Of a stretch of 8,335 bases of DNA, positions 1 to 6,431 are shown piece by piece. The notes under the pieces were generated by a model that was given only the letters and a program-made list of their open reading frames with translations, searched no databases and had not been told where the DNA came from. How positions within the stretch are numbered: the stretch's first letter is position 1; each line of letters begins with the position of its first letter. This DNA comes from an uncultured Pseudomonadales bacterium (lineage in GTDB: Bacteria; Pseudomonadota; Gammaproteobacteria; Pseudomonadales; Porticoccaceae): NCBI GenBank assembly GCA_905478725.1, contig CAJQJT010000057.1:1-8335 (forward strand). The letters run 5' to 3'. The translations under genes and the position numbers were made by a program.

Positions 1-104
1 ATGGGGGCTACATCTTTGATCTGACCTACCTTTAACAAGATAGTAAACCATAAGCAGATTACAAAATTATGCCTGACCTCTTAAGGGGGACCTGCATTCC
101 ACCA

Positions 105-109
105 AAGGA
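105..109 (+). promoter_or_regulatory. Candidate ribosome binding site of the GFA-type gene
   Basis: AAGGA lies 3 bases before the TTG at 113, which is short spacing. It would be 9 bases before an in-frame ATT at 119. A second purine run, AAGGGGG at 83-89, sits just before an in-frame CTG at 92. The site supports a start near 113 but does not settle which codon is used. Confidence 0.4.
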
Positions 110-112
110 AAA

Positions 113-502
113 TTGCTAATTAATAGGCTAGCCGAATGTTGCTGCGGCCAACTATCAATTGAGGTAGCTGGTGAACCAAAAAGTTGTGGCCTCTGCCACT
201 GCGATAATTGTAAAAAACGGACGGGAAGTGCATTTGGAATATCGGCTTACTTTACCAGTAGCCAAGTAATCCAACAAAAAGGCGCATCTAGTTGCTACTC
301 TTTTTATCATAAAGAAAATCAACACTACCAAGAGCGATATTTTTGTACTCACTGTGGCACAACATTGTATTGGCTTATATCCACAATGCCTGACAATATT
401 GGCATCTCTGGAGGTTGTTTTACCCGCACACCACTAGAGGAACCGAGCTATTCCATAAATGATAGTCAAAAATGTAATTGGTTAGATCTACCTAAAAAAT
501 GA
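113..502 (+). CDS. GFA/CENP-V-type zinc-binding protein
   Basis: This 129-aa protein fits the GFA (glutathione-dependent formaldehyde-activating enzyme-like) fold, a small cytoplasmic zinc-binding beta domain. Visible ligand motifs are C9-C10-C11-G12 (the family's C-x-C-G, here with a third Cys), C25-x2-C28-H-C30-x2-C33 followed by KKRTGSAFG, and C78-x2-C81-G near residues 76-87. Length is normal for the family. Most members have no proven substrate, so formaldehyde or glutathione chemistry should not be assumed. The start is uncertain: the frame is open only from position 77 (in-frame TGA at 74-76) and holds no ATG before the first Cys motif. TTG at 113 gives a typical short N-terminus, but AAGGA at 105-109 lies only 3 bases upstream of it. 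The gene stands alone and converges on the AI-2E permease gene, 66 bases away. Confident in the family, unsure of role and exact start. Confidence 0.88.
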   Translation: MLINRLAECCCGQLSIEVAGEPKSCGLCHCDNCKKRTGSAFGISAYFTSSQVIQQKGASSCYSFYHKENQHYQERYFCTHCGTTLYWLISTMPDNIGISGGCFTRTPLEEPSYSINDSQKCNWLDLPKK

Positions 503-568
503 TAAATTCATAGATGAAACCACATCTGCAATAACCTACATATCAATTTAAACTAAGCAAAGCCAGTC

Positions 569-1651
569 TTAACCAATACCCTGCTCATCAGATAACAGCC
601 CAATCTCATCTTCCGGCTCATCCAGATCCGACACCGTACCCGAGCCCAGTAACACACCAATCCAGCGTGTCTCTTCCTGATTTTCCAGGGCAATTTTGAT
701 CATGATGGTCAGGGGGATCGACAGCAGCATACCCACTGGACCCAGCACCCAGCCCCAGAGTACCAAGGAGACAAAGACTACCAGTGGCGAGAGATTTAAC
801 CCCTTGCCCATCCAGCGCGGTTCGACGGCATTGCCCATCACTAGGTTGACCACGACAAACCCAGCCAGAGTTAAGCCGGCAGTAAACACGCCCAACTGAA
901 CAGTCGCTAAGAGTACCGCTGGCACTGCGGCGATAAACGAACCCACAGTGGGAACAAAGTTAAGTAAAAAGGCTAGTAGTGCCCAGAGTACGGGATAGTC
1001 CACCCCTAAAATGGTCAGCCAGATAAAGATCAGCAAACCGGTGATGAGACTGATACCGGTTTTAATCGCCAGATAGCTATGCACACTTTCTGAAAAGCGA
1101 TTGAGCCATTCCTCTGAAACATCTTTGCCACGAGCCAAGCGCAGCTTCTCACCGAAGCCAACATTCTCTGTGAGAATAAAAATCACTGTCAGCAGAATCA
1201 TTACCGCATTGGTCATCACACTGCCAAAGGAGGCCAGAGTGCTGCCGGCAAAGGACATCACCACACTGGGGTCAAAGCTTTCTTGCCACTGCTGAGGGTC
1301 TATATCTATACCTCGCTGGCTCAGCCAGGACTGCATGCTGACACTCAAGGCAGACAATTTCTCCGTGTACAGAGGAATGTCCTGACGAAAGTTTTCCACT
1401 GAGGAACCAATCACGGCGGTGAGCAATAGGCCCACGAGCATGATCAATACCACAATCATTAGAATCGCTATGGCGCTGGGAATATTGCGGTGTTTCAGCC
1501 AGCTGAGCAGCGGCGAGACAATCATGGCGATAAATACCGCCAACAGAAAAGGAACCAATAGTTCACCGGCCATTTTTAGCCCGGTGACGACCACTACAAA
1601 GGCGGCGGCAACAACCAAAAACCGTGCTATGGGTGAGGTTTTTTCAATCAT
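569..1651 (-). CDS. AI-2E/PerM family permease
   Basis: This 360-aa polytopic inner-membrane protein belongs to the AI-2E transporter (PerM/TqsA-like) family. Hydrophobic segments lie near residues 8-25, 30-50, 58-82, 146-161 and 197-216, with a dense block from about 220 to 320. The long hydrophilic stretch at about 83-145 is typical of the family. Signatures include LNFVPTVGSF (230-239), EPRWMGKGLNLSP (277-289) and the WGWVLGPVG...SIPLT block (299-315). Members have been linked to export of autoinducer-2 or to ion transport, and the substrate here cannot be told from sequence. The C-terminus has an acidic tail (about 341-356). The start is ATG with GGAG 7 bases upstream. It overlaps the preceding 119-aa gene by 8 bases, which suggests translational coupling, and it is the last gene of the minus-strand block. 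Confidence 0.93.
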   Translation of the reverse strand: MIEKTSPIARFLVVAAAFVVVVTGLKMAGELLVPFLLAVFIAMIVSPLLSWLKHRNIPSAIAILMIVVLIMLVGLLLTAVIGSSVENFRQDIPLYTEKLSALSVSMQSWLSQRGIDIDPQQWQESFDPSVVMSFAGSTLASFGSVMTNAVMILLTVIFILTENVGFGEKLRLARGKDVSEEWLNRFSESVHSYLAIKTGISLITGLLIFIWLTILGVDYPVLWALLAFLLNFVPTVGSFIAAVPAVLLATVQLGVFTAGLTLAGFVVVNLVMGNAVEPRWMGKGLNLSPLVVFVSLVLWGWVLGPVGMLLSIPLTIMIKIALENQEETRWIGVLLGSGTVSDLDEPEDEIGLLSDEQGIG

Positions 1652-2003
1652 GGTGCTGCTCCGTGGATGGCAATAACTCGTTATTAATGCGCGTTAAGAT
1701 GGTGTTCAATTCACCGCAGCCCGTTGAGGAAAAGTGCACTCGCCCCTCGCGCAGGCTCATTTCGTGCTCGGCCAAGATAGCGCATTGCAGGCGTATCTCA
1801 TCGAGGTCTGGATTATGCCGTATCGTCATGCCAATAAACACATCCCAGTCGGCTTCGGTGGCCTGGCCTTCGAGCACAGATTCGAGCAACACTTTGACAT
1901 TGATTGGTTCAACTCTATAGATCGGCAGGCCTATATAGCGAAACACCAGCAATGCCGTCATGATCAGCGCGAAGGAGAGTATAAGGGTGATAATAAAGTT
2001 CAT
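1644..2003 (-). CDS. Conserved-looking one-helix membrane protein, unknown
   Basis: I do not recognise this 119-aa protein. It opens with a hydrophobic segment (residues 3-21), then RYIGLPIYRV, consistent with an N-terminal membrane anchor and a small hydrophilic domain of about 90 residues. The soluble part is acidic and mostly helical in character (LLESVLEGQATEADWDVF, 39-56), with cysteines in 'LQCAIL' and 'STGCGEL'. There is no lipobox at the N-terminus. It lies 20 bases after the TauE/SafE gene, and its TGA (1644-1646) falls inside the start region of the AI-2E permease gene, so the two are probably made together. No strong Shine-Dalgarno is visible before its ATG, so it may itself depend on readthrough of ribosomes from upstream. 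It looks real because of the tight packing and sensible protein composition. It could be an accessory subunit of either neighbouring permease, but that is inference. Confidence 0.75.
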   Translation of the reverse strand: MNFIITLILSFALIMTALLVFRYIGLPIYRVEPINVKVLLESVLEGQATEADWDVFIGMTIRHNPDLDEIRLQCAILAEHEMSLREGRVHFSSTGCGELNTILTRINNELLPSTEQHHD

Positions 2004-2023
2004 GAGGTCAGCTTAAGCAAGAC

Positions 2024-2776
2024 TTAGGTAAAGAACAATAATTTGATCGCCATGAGCAGGGTGACGGTGGTGATAATCGGCTGTACAAAACTGCTGCCAC
2101 GCTTCATAACCAGATTGGAACCGAGACGCGCGCCGATCATCTGGGCGATAGACATGGCAATTGCCAGCTCCCAGATCACATGACCACCGGCAATAAATAT
2201 TAGCGCCGAGGTGCCATTGACCACGAGGATCATCAGCTTGGTTTCGGCAGTGGCGGTCACCAGATTGCGCGCCACCAACCAAACCAGCAGGAAGGGAAAT
2301 ATAGAGCCCATGGCGGGACCAAAGAAACCACCGTAAAAACCCATACCCAGGCCCGCCGTACAGGCAAACCAGGCCTGACTGATTTTAGGCTGTGGGTTTG
2401 CCTCAGAGGCTTTTGGCATTAATAGAAAGTAGAGGGCAATGGCGATTAACAGGAAGGGAATTAGCTTGAGAAGAATCTCGCTGTCGAGCTGCTGCACTGC
2501 AAGAGTGCCGACCACCGAGCCGATAAAACCCATGAGTAAAACAGGCAGCAGCGGTTTGATATCTATATGACCCTGGCGAAAGAAATTCCACGCTGAGGAC
2601 AGTGTGCCGATGGAGCTCTGGACTTTATTGGTCGCTAGAGCATTTAGAGGTGGCAACCCGGCCCATAGCAGTGCGGGCAGAGTGAGAATACCGCCGGAAC
2701 CGGCAATCGATGAGATAAGTCCGGCAAAAAAAGCCACGCCAACCAAGCTGGCTTGAGTAACAGTTGATAAATCCAT
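2024..2776 (-). CDS. TauE/SafE (TSUP) family permease
   Basis: This 250-aa inner-membrane protein belongs to the TauE/SafE (TSUP) family, which includes predicted sulfite, sulfoacetate or other small organic-anion exporters and the uncharacterised YfcA group. The two half-repeats are visible. The first is GSGGILTLPALLWAGLPP (26-43) followed by NALATNKVQSS (45-55). The second is GMGFYGGFFGPAMGS (144-158) followed by TATAETKLMILVVN (174-187). Hydrophobic segments fill the rest, ending near LLMAIKLLFF (240-249). Length is normal. The first-repeat pattern is closest to the YfcA group, so a sulfite role should not be assumed; no sulfur or taurine genes are nearby. The start is ATG at 2776 with GAGGG 9 bases upstream. 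A tandem palindrome lies directly behind that ribosome binding site and may regulate this gene. Confidence 0.93.
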   Translation of the reverse strand: MDLSTVTQASLVGVAFFAGLISSIAGSGGILTLPALLWAGLPPLNALATNKVQSSIGTLSSAWNFFRQGHIDIKPLLPVLLMGFIGSVVGTLAVQQLDSEILLKLIPFLLIAIALYFLLMPKASEANPQPKISQAWFACTAGLGMGFYGGFFGPAMGSIFPFLLVWLVARNLVTATAETKLMILVVNGTSALIFIAGGHVIWELAIAMSIAQMIGARLGSNLVMKRGSSFVQPIITTVTLLMAIKLLFFT

Positions 2777-2785
2777 TTAACAAAG

Positions 2786-2790
2786 CCCTC
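2786..2790 (-). promoter_or_regulatory. Ribosome binding site of the TauE/SafE gene
   Basis: On the minus strand GAGGG lies 9 bases before the ATG at 2776. It supports that start and places the tandem palindrome immediately upstream of the translation initiation region. Confidence 0.6.
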
Positions 2791-2794
2791 TAAT

Positions 2795-2819
2795 TAAGCG
2801 CTTTAACTAAGCGCTTTAA
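2795..2819. repeat. Tandem palindromic repeat, possible operator
   Basis: Two identical 12-base copies of TAAGCGCTTTAA (2795-2806 and 2808-2819) stand 13 bases apart start to start. Each contains the perfect palindrome AAGCGCTT (2796-2803 and 2809-2816) with a central CG. The pair sits in the 70-base gap between the acyltransferase and TauE/SafE genes, directly upstream of the latter's ribosome binding site. Central-CG palindromes of this kind resemble LacI/GalR-family operators, but no such regulator gene is in the window, and the link is inference. There is no T-run to make either hairpin a terminator. A related AGCGCT lies at 3466-3471, ahead of the next gene upstream. Confidence 0.55.
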
Positions 2820-2846
2820 ACAAGCCTCTCCGACATAAACCAAGGT

Positions 2847-3452
2847 CTAAAATTGATCCGGATACTTGCCTTGGTAGCGGCTATAAAACTCCTGCAGCGT
2901 GGCAATATCGGCATCGTGATCGCCGGTGGGTTCAAACATCTGATCGAGCACAATGCGTTTGTTGGGGAAATCCAGACCAATCAAAAATATCTTACAATCG
3001 ATAGCATCAGCAATGCGCAAAAATCCCGTTTTCCATGTCTCGACTTTCTTGCGGGTTCCTTCAGGAGCCAAACCGATAACAATACCCTTATCCTTTGCCA
3101 CTAGGCGAGCAACGCTATCAACGATGGATTCAGGTTGACCGCGGTTAACTGGAATCCCACCGAGCCATTCCATAAACCATTTCACACCGGGCATGAAAAT
3201 AGTGTGCTTACCGAGCCAGCGAAGCTTGATATTAATAGCCAGTATCGTCGCCATAGCATAAACAAAGTCCCAGTTAGAGGTATGGGGTGCGCCAATAATC
3301 AGTAGCCGCTCATGGTTGGGGATTTCACCCTCCACATGCCAACCAAATATACGCAGCACAGTGCGCCCAAACCACATAGCAAAGGCCGAGCGATTGGCGC
3401 GCAGGTGCACTGGCGTCATGTCCTGGCTTACAGGTACTGTTTTATTGCTCAT
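2847..3452 (-). CDS. PlsC-like lysophospholipid acyltransferase family protein
   Basis: This 201-aa protein belongs to the LPLAT/PlsC acyltransferase superfamily, which moves acyl chains onto lysophospholipids or related acceptors at the inner membrane. The catalytic HX4D motif is H57-TSNW-D62 (in GAPHTSNWDF). The acceptor-site block is GGIPVNRG (98-105), the third motif is APEGTRKK (129-136), and WKTGF follows at 140-144. All key residues are intact. It is shorter than typical PlsC and has only weak hydrophobic stretches (about 22-38 and 155-161), so it probably sits peripherally on the membrane. The acceptor is unknown; lysophosphatidate is the default guess, and ornithine-lipid or other LPLAT branches are possible. 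The ATG at 3452 has GAGAGG 5 bases upstream. It follows prfC by 42 bases on the same strand and probably shares its transcript. Confidence 0.9.
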   Translation of the reverse strand: MSNKTVPVSQDMTPVHLRANRSAFAMWFGRTVLRIFGWHVEGEIPNHERLLIIGAPHTSNWDFVYAMATILAINIKLRWLGKHTIFMPGVKWFMEWLGGIPVNRGQPESIVDSVARLVAKDKGIVIGLAPEGTRKKVETWKTGFLRIADAIDCKIFLIGLDFPNKRIVLDQMFEPTGDHDADIATLQEFYSRYQGKYPDQF

Positions 3453-3494
3453 CCTGACCTCTCTTAGCGCTTATTATTTTTGTAGGCGGGGCTG

Positions 3495-5066
3495 TTAGTG
3501 CTCTCTTGTGGAGCGAAATGCAATTTCAGGGTAACGCTCTTCAGTCAGAGACAGGTTGACTCTGGTGGGCGCAAGATAGGTCAGATGACCACCCCCGTCC
3601 ACTGCCAGATTATCTTGGGTTTTATTCTTAAATGACTCGAGCTGCTTGTTATCGTCGCACTCAGTCCAGCGCGCAGAATGCACATTAACCGCTTCATAGA
3701 TTGCTTCAACGCCGTACTCTTCACGCAATCTATAAGCCACCACTTCAAACTGCAGCTGGCCTACAGCACCAACGATAATGTCATTGTTGCGGAACGGAAA
3801 AAACACCTGAGTGCTACCCTCTTCCGAAAGCTGACGAATACCATTCTGCAGCTGCTTAGCCCTGAGGGGGTCTTTTAGGCGAATGCGCTTAAACAGTTCC
3901 GGTGCGAAGTGCGGGATGCCACTAAATTTAAGATCCTCGCCCTCGGTAAAGGCATCACCAATCTGAATTGAACCGTGATTGTGTAAACCAATAATGTCCC
4001 CAGCATGAGCTTCTTCAAGAGAGACTCGTTCGCCTGCTTTAAAGCTAAAGGCATCGGCAATGCGCACCGTTTTGCCGGTGCGCACATGTTTCATCTTCAT
4101 ACCCTTCTTGTATTTGCCTGAGCAGATACGCAGAAAGGCGATACGGTCACGATGCTTCGGGTCCATATTGGCCTGAATCTTAAATACAAAGCCGCTGAAA
4201 GCACTCTCTTCGGCAACCACTTCGCGCTTGTCCGTGGCGCGGGGCTGGGGCATCGGCGCCCAGCGTACAAAGTCATTGAGCATCTCACGGACGCCAAAGT
4301 TACCTAGGGCAGTGCCGAAAAATACCGGGGTCATGCGGCCGGCGAGAAAATCATCCATATCAAAAATATTGGTCGCGCCCTTAACCAGTTCCAGCTCTTC
4401 GAGCACGTCATCGGCATAGTCACCCAGGGCTGCGCGAGCTTCGGGGGAATCCAGACCTTTGATTTGAATGTCGTCCGTCAGCGTATGGCCCTTGCCCTGA
4501 ACATAGACATGAATGGTATCGGTATAAAGGTTGTAGACACCACGAAAACCACGACCCATGCCGATTGGCCAGTTGATCGGTGCAGCTCTAATTTTTAGAA
4601 CGCTCTCGATTTCATCCAACAGCTCGATAGGCTCACGAATTTCGCGGTCCATCTTGTTAACAAAGGCAAAGATTGGCGTATCGCGCAGACGACAGACATC
4701 CATTAACTTGATCGTTCGTGCTTCCACGCCTTTAGCCCCGTCGATCACCATCAGTGATGAATCCACCGCGGTGAGCGTGCGATAGGTATCTTCAGAGAAA
4801 TCTTCGTGGCCCGGTGTATCCAGCAGATTGACCATGCAATCGTGATAGGGAAACTGCATCACTGAGGAGGTTACTGAAATTCCACGCTCTTTTTCCATGG
4901 CCATCCAATCAGATGTGGCATGGCGATCGCTCTTGCGGCCCTTCACCGTGCCCGCTACCTGGATCAGATTGCCGAGCAGCAGAAGCTTTTCGGTGATCGT
5001 GGTCTTGCCCGCATCCGGGTGCGAGATGATGGCAAAGGTGCGACGCTGTGTGACAGATTCAGTCAT
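3495..5066 (-). CDS. prfC: Peptide chain release factor 3
   Basis: RF3 is the translational GTPase that recycles RF1/RF2 from the ribosome after peptide release. The protein has 523 residues, close to the E. coli length. GTPase motifs are intact: G1 SHPDAGKTT (15-23), the switch I region RHATSDW...GISVTSS (48-68), G3 DTPGHEDF (83-90) and G4 NKMD (137-140). The RF3-specific stretch [18 protein letters not shown] (38-55) separates it from EF-G and other relatives. Later domains include [14 protein letters not shown] and, near the C-terminus, [12 protein letters not shown], as in family members. ATG at 5066 begins [18 protein letters not shown], a normal RF3 start, although no good Shine-Dalgarno is visible upstream. 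It is the first gene of the five-gene minus-strand block, behind a plausible sigma-70 promoter. Confidence 0.98.
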   Translation of the reverse strand: MTESVTQRRTFAIISHPDAGKTTITEKLLLLGNLIQVAGTVKGRKSDRHATSDWMAMEKERGISVTSSVMQFPYHDCMVNLLDTPGHEDFSEDTYRTLTAVDSSLMVIDGAKGVEARTIKLMDVCRLRDTPIFAFVNKMDREIREPIELLDEIESVLKIRAAPINWPIGMGRGFRGVYNLYTDTIHVYVQGKGHTLTDDIQIKGLDSPEARAALGDYADDVLEELELVKGATNIFDMDDFLAGRMTPVFFGTALGNFGVREMLNDFVRWAPMPQPRATDKREVVAEESAFSGFVFKIQANMDPKHRDRIAFLRICSGKYKKGMKMKHVRTGKTVRIADAFSFKAGERVSLEEAHAGDIIGLHNHGSIQIGDAFTEGEDLKFSGIPHFAPELFKRIRLKDPLRAKQLQNGIRQLSEEGSTQVFFPFRNNDIIVGAVGQLQFEVVAYRLREEYGVEAIYEAVNVHSARWTECDDNKQLESFKNKTQDNLAVDGGGHLTYLAPTRVNLSLTEERYPEIAFRSTREH

Positions 5067-5096
5067 TAGGGATTCTGGGTTTGTTGAAAGGCGCGC

Positions 5097-5125
5097 AGTA
5101 TAACGCTGCGGGGGTTAGTGGTCAG
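5097..5125 (-). promoter_or_regulatory. prfC: Candidate sigma-70 promoter for prfC and the minus-strand block
   Basis: Read on the minus strand, CTGACC (5125-5120, four of six matches to TTGACA) and TATACT (5102-5097, five of six to TATAAT) are separated by 17 bases. Transcription would begin near 5090, giving a short leader of about 24 bases before the prfC ATG. Position and spacing are right, but this comes from reading alone. Confidence 0.5.
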
Positions 5126-5272
5126 CTATTAATGCACCCGGCTGCGCTATAGGTCCACGAAGGGCTCTCTAATAAGGATTATCCAACAGCTGACGTATAT
5201 TCATTATGAAACCTGGCAACGCTCTATATCCCAATCACTGTTAGCCACAGGAAATAACTTAATACCAATAAC

Positions 5273-5278
5273 GAGGAG
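5273..5278 (+). promoter_or_regulatory. Ribosome binding site of the lipase gene
   Basis: GAGGAG lies 9 bases before the ATG at 5288 and supports that start. There is no other in-frame start codon nearby with a comparable site. Confidence 0.7.
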
Positions 5279-5287
5279 AGTGAAAGT

Positions 5288-6349
5288 ATGACCACAGTAC
5301 TCGCGGAATCCCAGACCGAGATCGACAATCTAAACCATCTACTTAAAAAGAAATTGCCGGCTTATCGCAAAGCCTACAGCGACAGAACTAGCGGGGTTAT
5401 GTCATGTATTGCTGAACTTTCCTACCTGCGTTTCAACCCCCTATTTCCAGATGGCTCTCAGAAGGACTACTTTCTAGTGGCGATAAAGAAATTGATTGAT
5501 CAGAACAGTCAATCAGCGCTATCAACGCTAATCGGCCTTGTGGGTTATGACGCTAAAAAAGAAGCTGCTGATCTAGAAGAAAACCTTACATTGCTCAGCC
5601 TCAAGCTAGTGGATACGTTTGACAGGAATGGTACTCAGGCGATTATTGTCGCCAATAGCGAGTTCTCAGTTCTCGCCTTTCGAGGAACCGAGGCGTGCAG
5701 TATCAGAGATATAAAAGCCGATGCCGACGCCATCGCAGTAGCCTGCCCCAGCGGCGGTAATATTCACTCAGGATTTAATGATGCCTATAACGAAGTCGCA
5801 CTCGATATTCAAAGGCGGCTTGATAAGGACGATCTTAAAGACTTGCCTCTGTACATTACTGGCCATAGCCTCGGCGGCGCCCTAGCCACGATCGCAGCAA
5901 AGAAAATGACCCATCCTCTCGGTGGCATTGCTGCCTGCTATACCTTCGGATCACCCAGAGTTGGCGATGAACACTGGATTGCTAATATCAAAGCGCCCAT
6001 CTATCGACTAGTTAATGCCGCAGACTGCGTCACCATGCTGCCACCTGGAGATGAGACTATTACGGTAGTGGGATGGTTACTGCAGTGGTTGCCATACGTT
6101 GGCAAGCCGAGTCGGGCCTTTTTGCTCAACAAAGTTAACGGATACTTGCATGCTGGCAGTATGCGCTACATGACCAACTGTGCCACAGCGGACTACAGCA
6201 GCGTTGAGTTGCTCTATTCGGTGAGCCTGTTCTATCGCATTAAGGGCCTGGTGACTAAAAAATTGCCGTGGCTCAAACTTCTCAAAGACCACTCGATAAA
6301 AACCTACCGCAAAAAATTATTCGTGATTGCTTTGCGACGCAATGCGTAG
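5288..6349 (+). CDS. Class 3 lipase-like alpha/beta hydrolase
   Basis: This 353-aa protein has the class 3 (fungal-type) lipase domain, a serine hydrolase fold acting on acylglycerols or phospholipids. The nucleophile elbow is GHSLGG (192-197, Ser194). The oxyanion-side motif is FRGTE (131-135), with IHSGFNDAY at 159-167. The catalytic Asp is probably D246 in LVNAADCVTMLPP. The catalytic His is either H288 (YLHAGSMRY) or H335 (DHSIKTY); the latter resembles the late 'DHS..Y' motif of bacterial relatives. Between Asp and the first His is a hydrophobic stretch (about 258-280, VVGWLLQWLPYVG core) that could be a lid or membrane-contact loop. The C-terminus is strongly basic (KKLPWLKLLK and RKKLF). 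No signal peptide is visible, so it is either cytoplasmic or exported by another route. It heads the three-gene set with the lipoprotein 82 bases downstream. Substrate is unknown. Confidence 0.9.
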   Translation: MTTVLAESQTEIDNLNHLLKKKLPAYRKAYSDRTSGVMSCIAELSYLRFNPLFPDGSQKDYFLVAIKKLIDQNSQSALSTLIGLVGYDAKKEAADLEENLTLLSLKLVDTFDRNGTQAIIVANSEFSVLAFRGTEACSIRDIKADADAIAVACPSGGNIHSGFNDAYNEVALDIQRRLDKDDLKDLPLYITGHSLGGALATIAAKKMTHPLGGIAACYTFGSPRVGDEHWIANIKAPIYRLVNAADCVTMLPPGDETITVVGWLLQWLPYVGKPSRAFLLNKVNGYLHAGSMRYMTNCATADYSSVELLYSVSLFYRIKGLVTKKLPWLKLLKDHSIKTYRKKLFVIALRRNA

Positions 6350-6419
6350 CTACTGGTAGCAATAAAAACACCAAGCCAAAAGACCTGTAGTAGATACCCC
6401 GGCTATTCACTCAAGGAAT

Positions 6420-6424
6420 GAGGA
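6420..6424 (+). promoter_or_regulatory. Ribosome binding site of the lipoprotein gene
   Basis: GAGGA lies 7 bases before the ATG at 6432, a better distance than to the second in-frame ATG at 6438. This favours the upstream start. A second AAGGA lies just ahead at 6413-6417. Confidence 0.6.
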
Positions 6425-6431
6425 ATCACCT

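Larger units (their letters stand above)
5067..5287. other. Divergent intergenic region, prfC versus lipase gene
   Basis: This 221-base region is the largest gene-free stretch and must hold the starts of both transcription units. The prfC-side promoter is listed separately. For the plus strand I find only weak hexamers (for example TTCATT at 5200-5205 with TATATC at 5225-5230), so the lipase promoter is unresolved and may need an activator. A 12-codon ATG ORF (5206-5244) ends ahead of the lipase gene but has no ribosome binding site. No long inverted repeats, tRNA or riboswitch-like structure were recognised. Confidence 0.5.

Noticed and set aside
3..35. Plus-strand open tail GGYIFDLTYL followed by TAA at the window's left edge, possibly the end of an upstream gene
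   Set aside because: Ten residues are too few to identify or to separate from chance.
1..51. Minus-strand open frame from ATG at 51 running off the left edge (MVYYLVKGRSDQ...)
   Set aside because: Seventeen codons, no ribosome binding site, and no recognisable similarity.
72..90. CCTC-TTAA-GGGG mini-hairpin and a CCTGACCTCT decamer shared with 3453-3462
   Set aside because: The stem is four pairs with one G-U and no T-run follows. The shared decamer is partly the acyltransferase ribosome binding site on the minus strand, and chance explains it.
503..568. AGATG...CATCT hairpin between the convergent GFA and AI-2E genes
   Set aside because: Five-pair AT-rich stem without a T-run on either side; not a credible terminator.
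5206..5244. 12-codon ATG ORF upstream of the lipase gene, a possible leader peptide
   Set aside because: No Shine-Dalgarno, no regulatory codon run and no attenuator-like hairpin after it.
6349..6360. GCTACTGGTAGC perfect inverted repeat at the end of the lipase gene
   Set aside because: A two-base loop and no downstream T-run on the plus strand; too small to be called a terminator.
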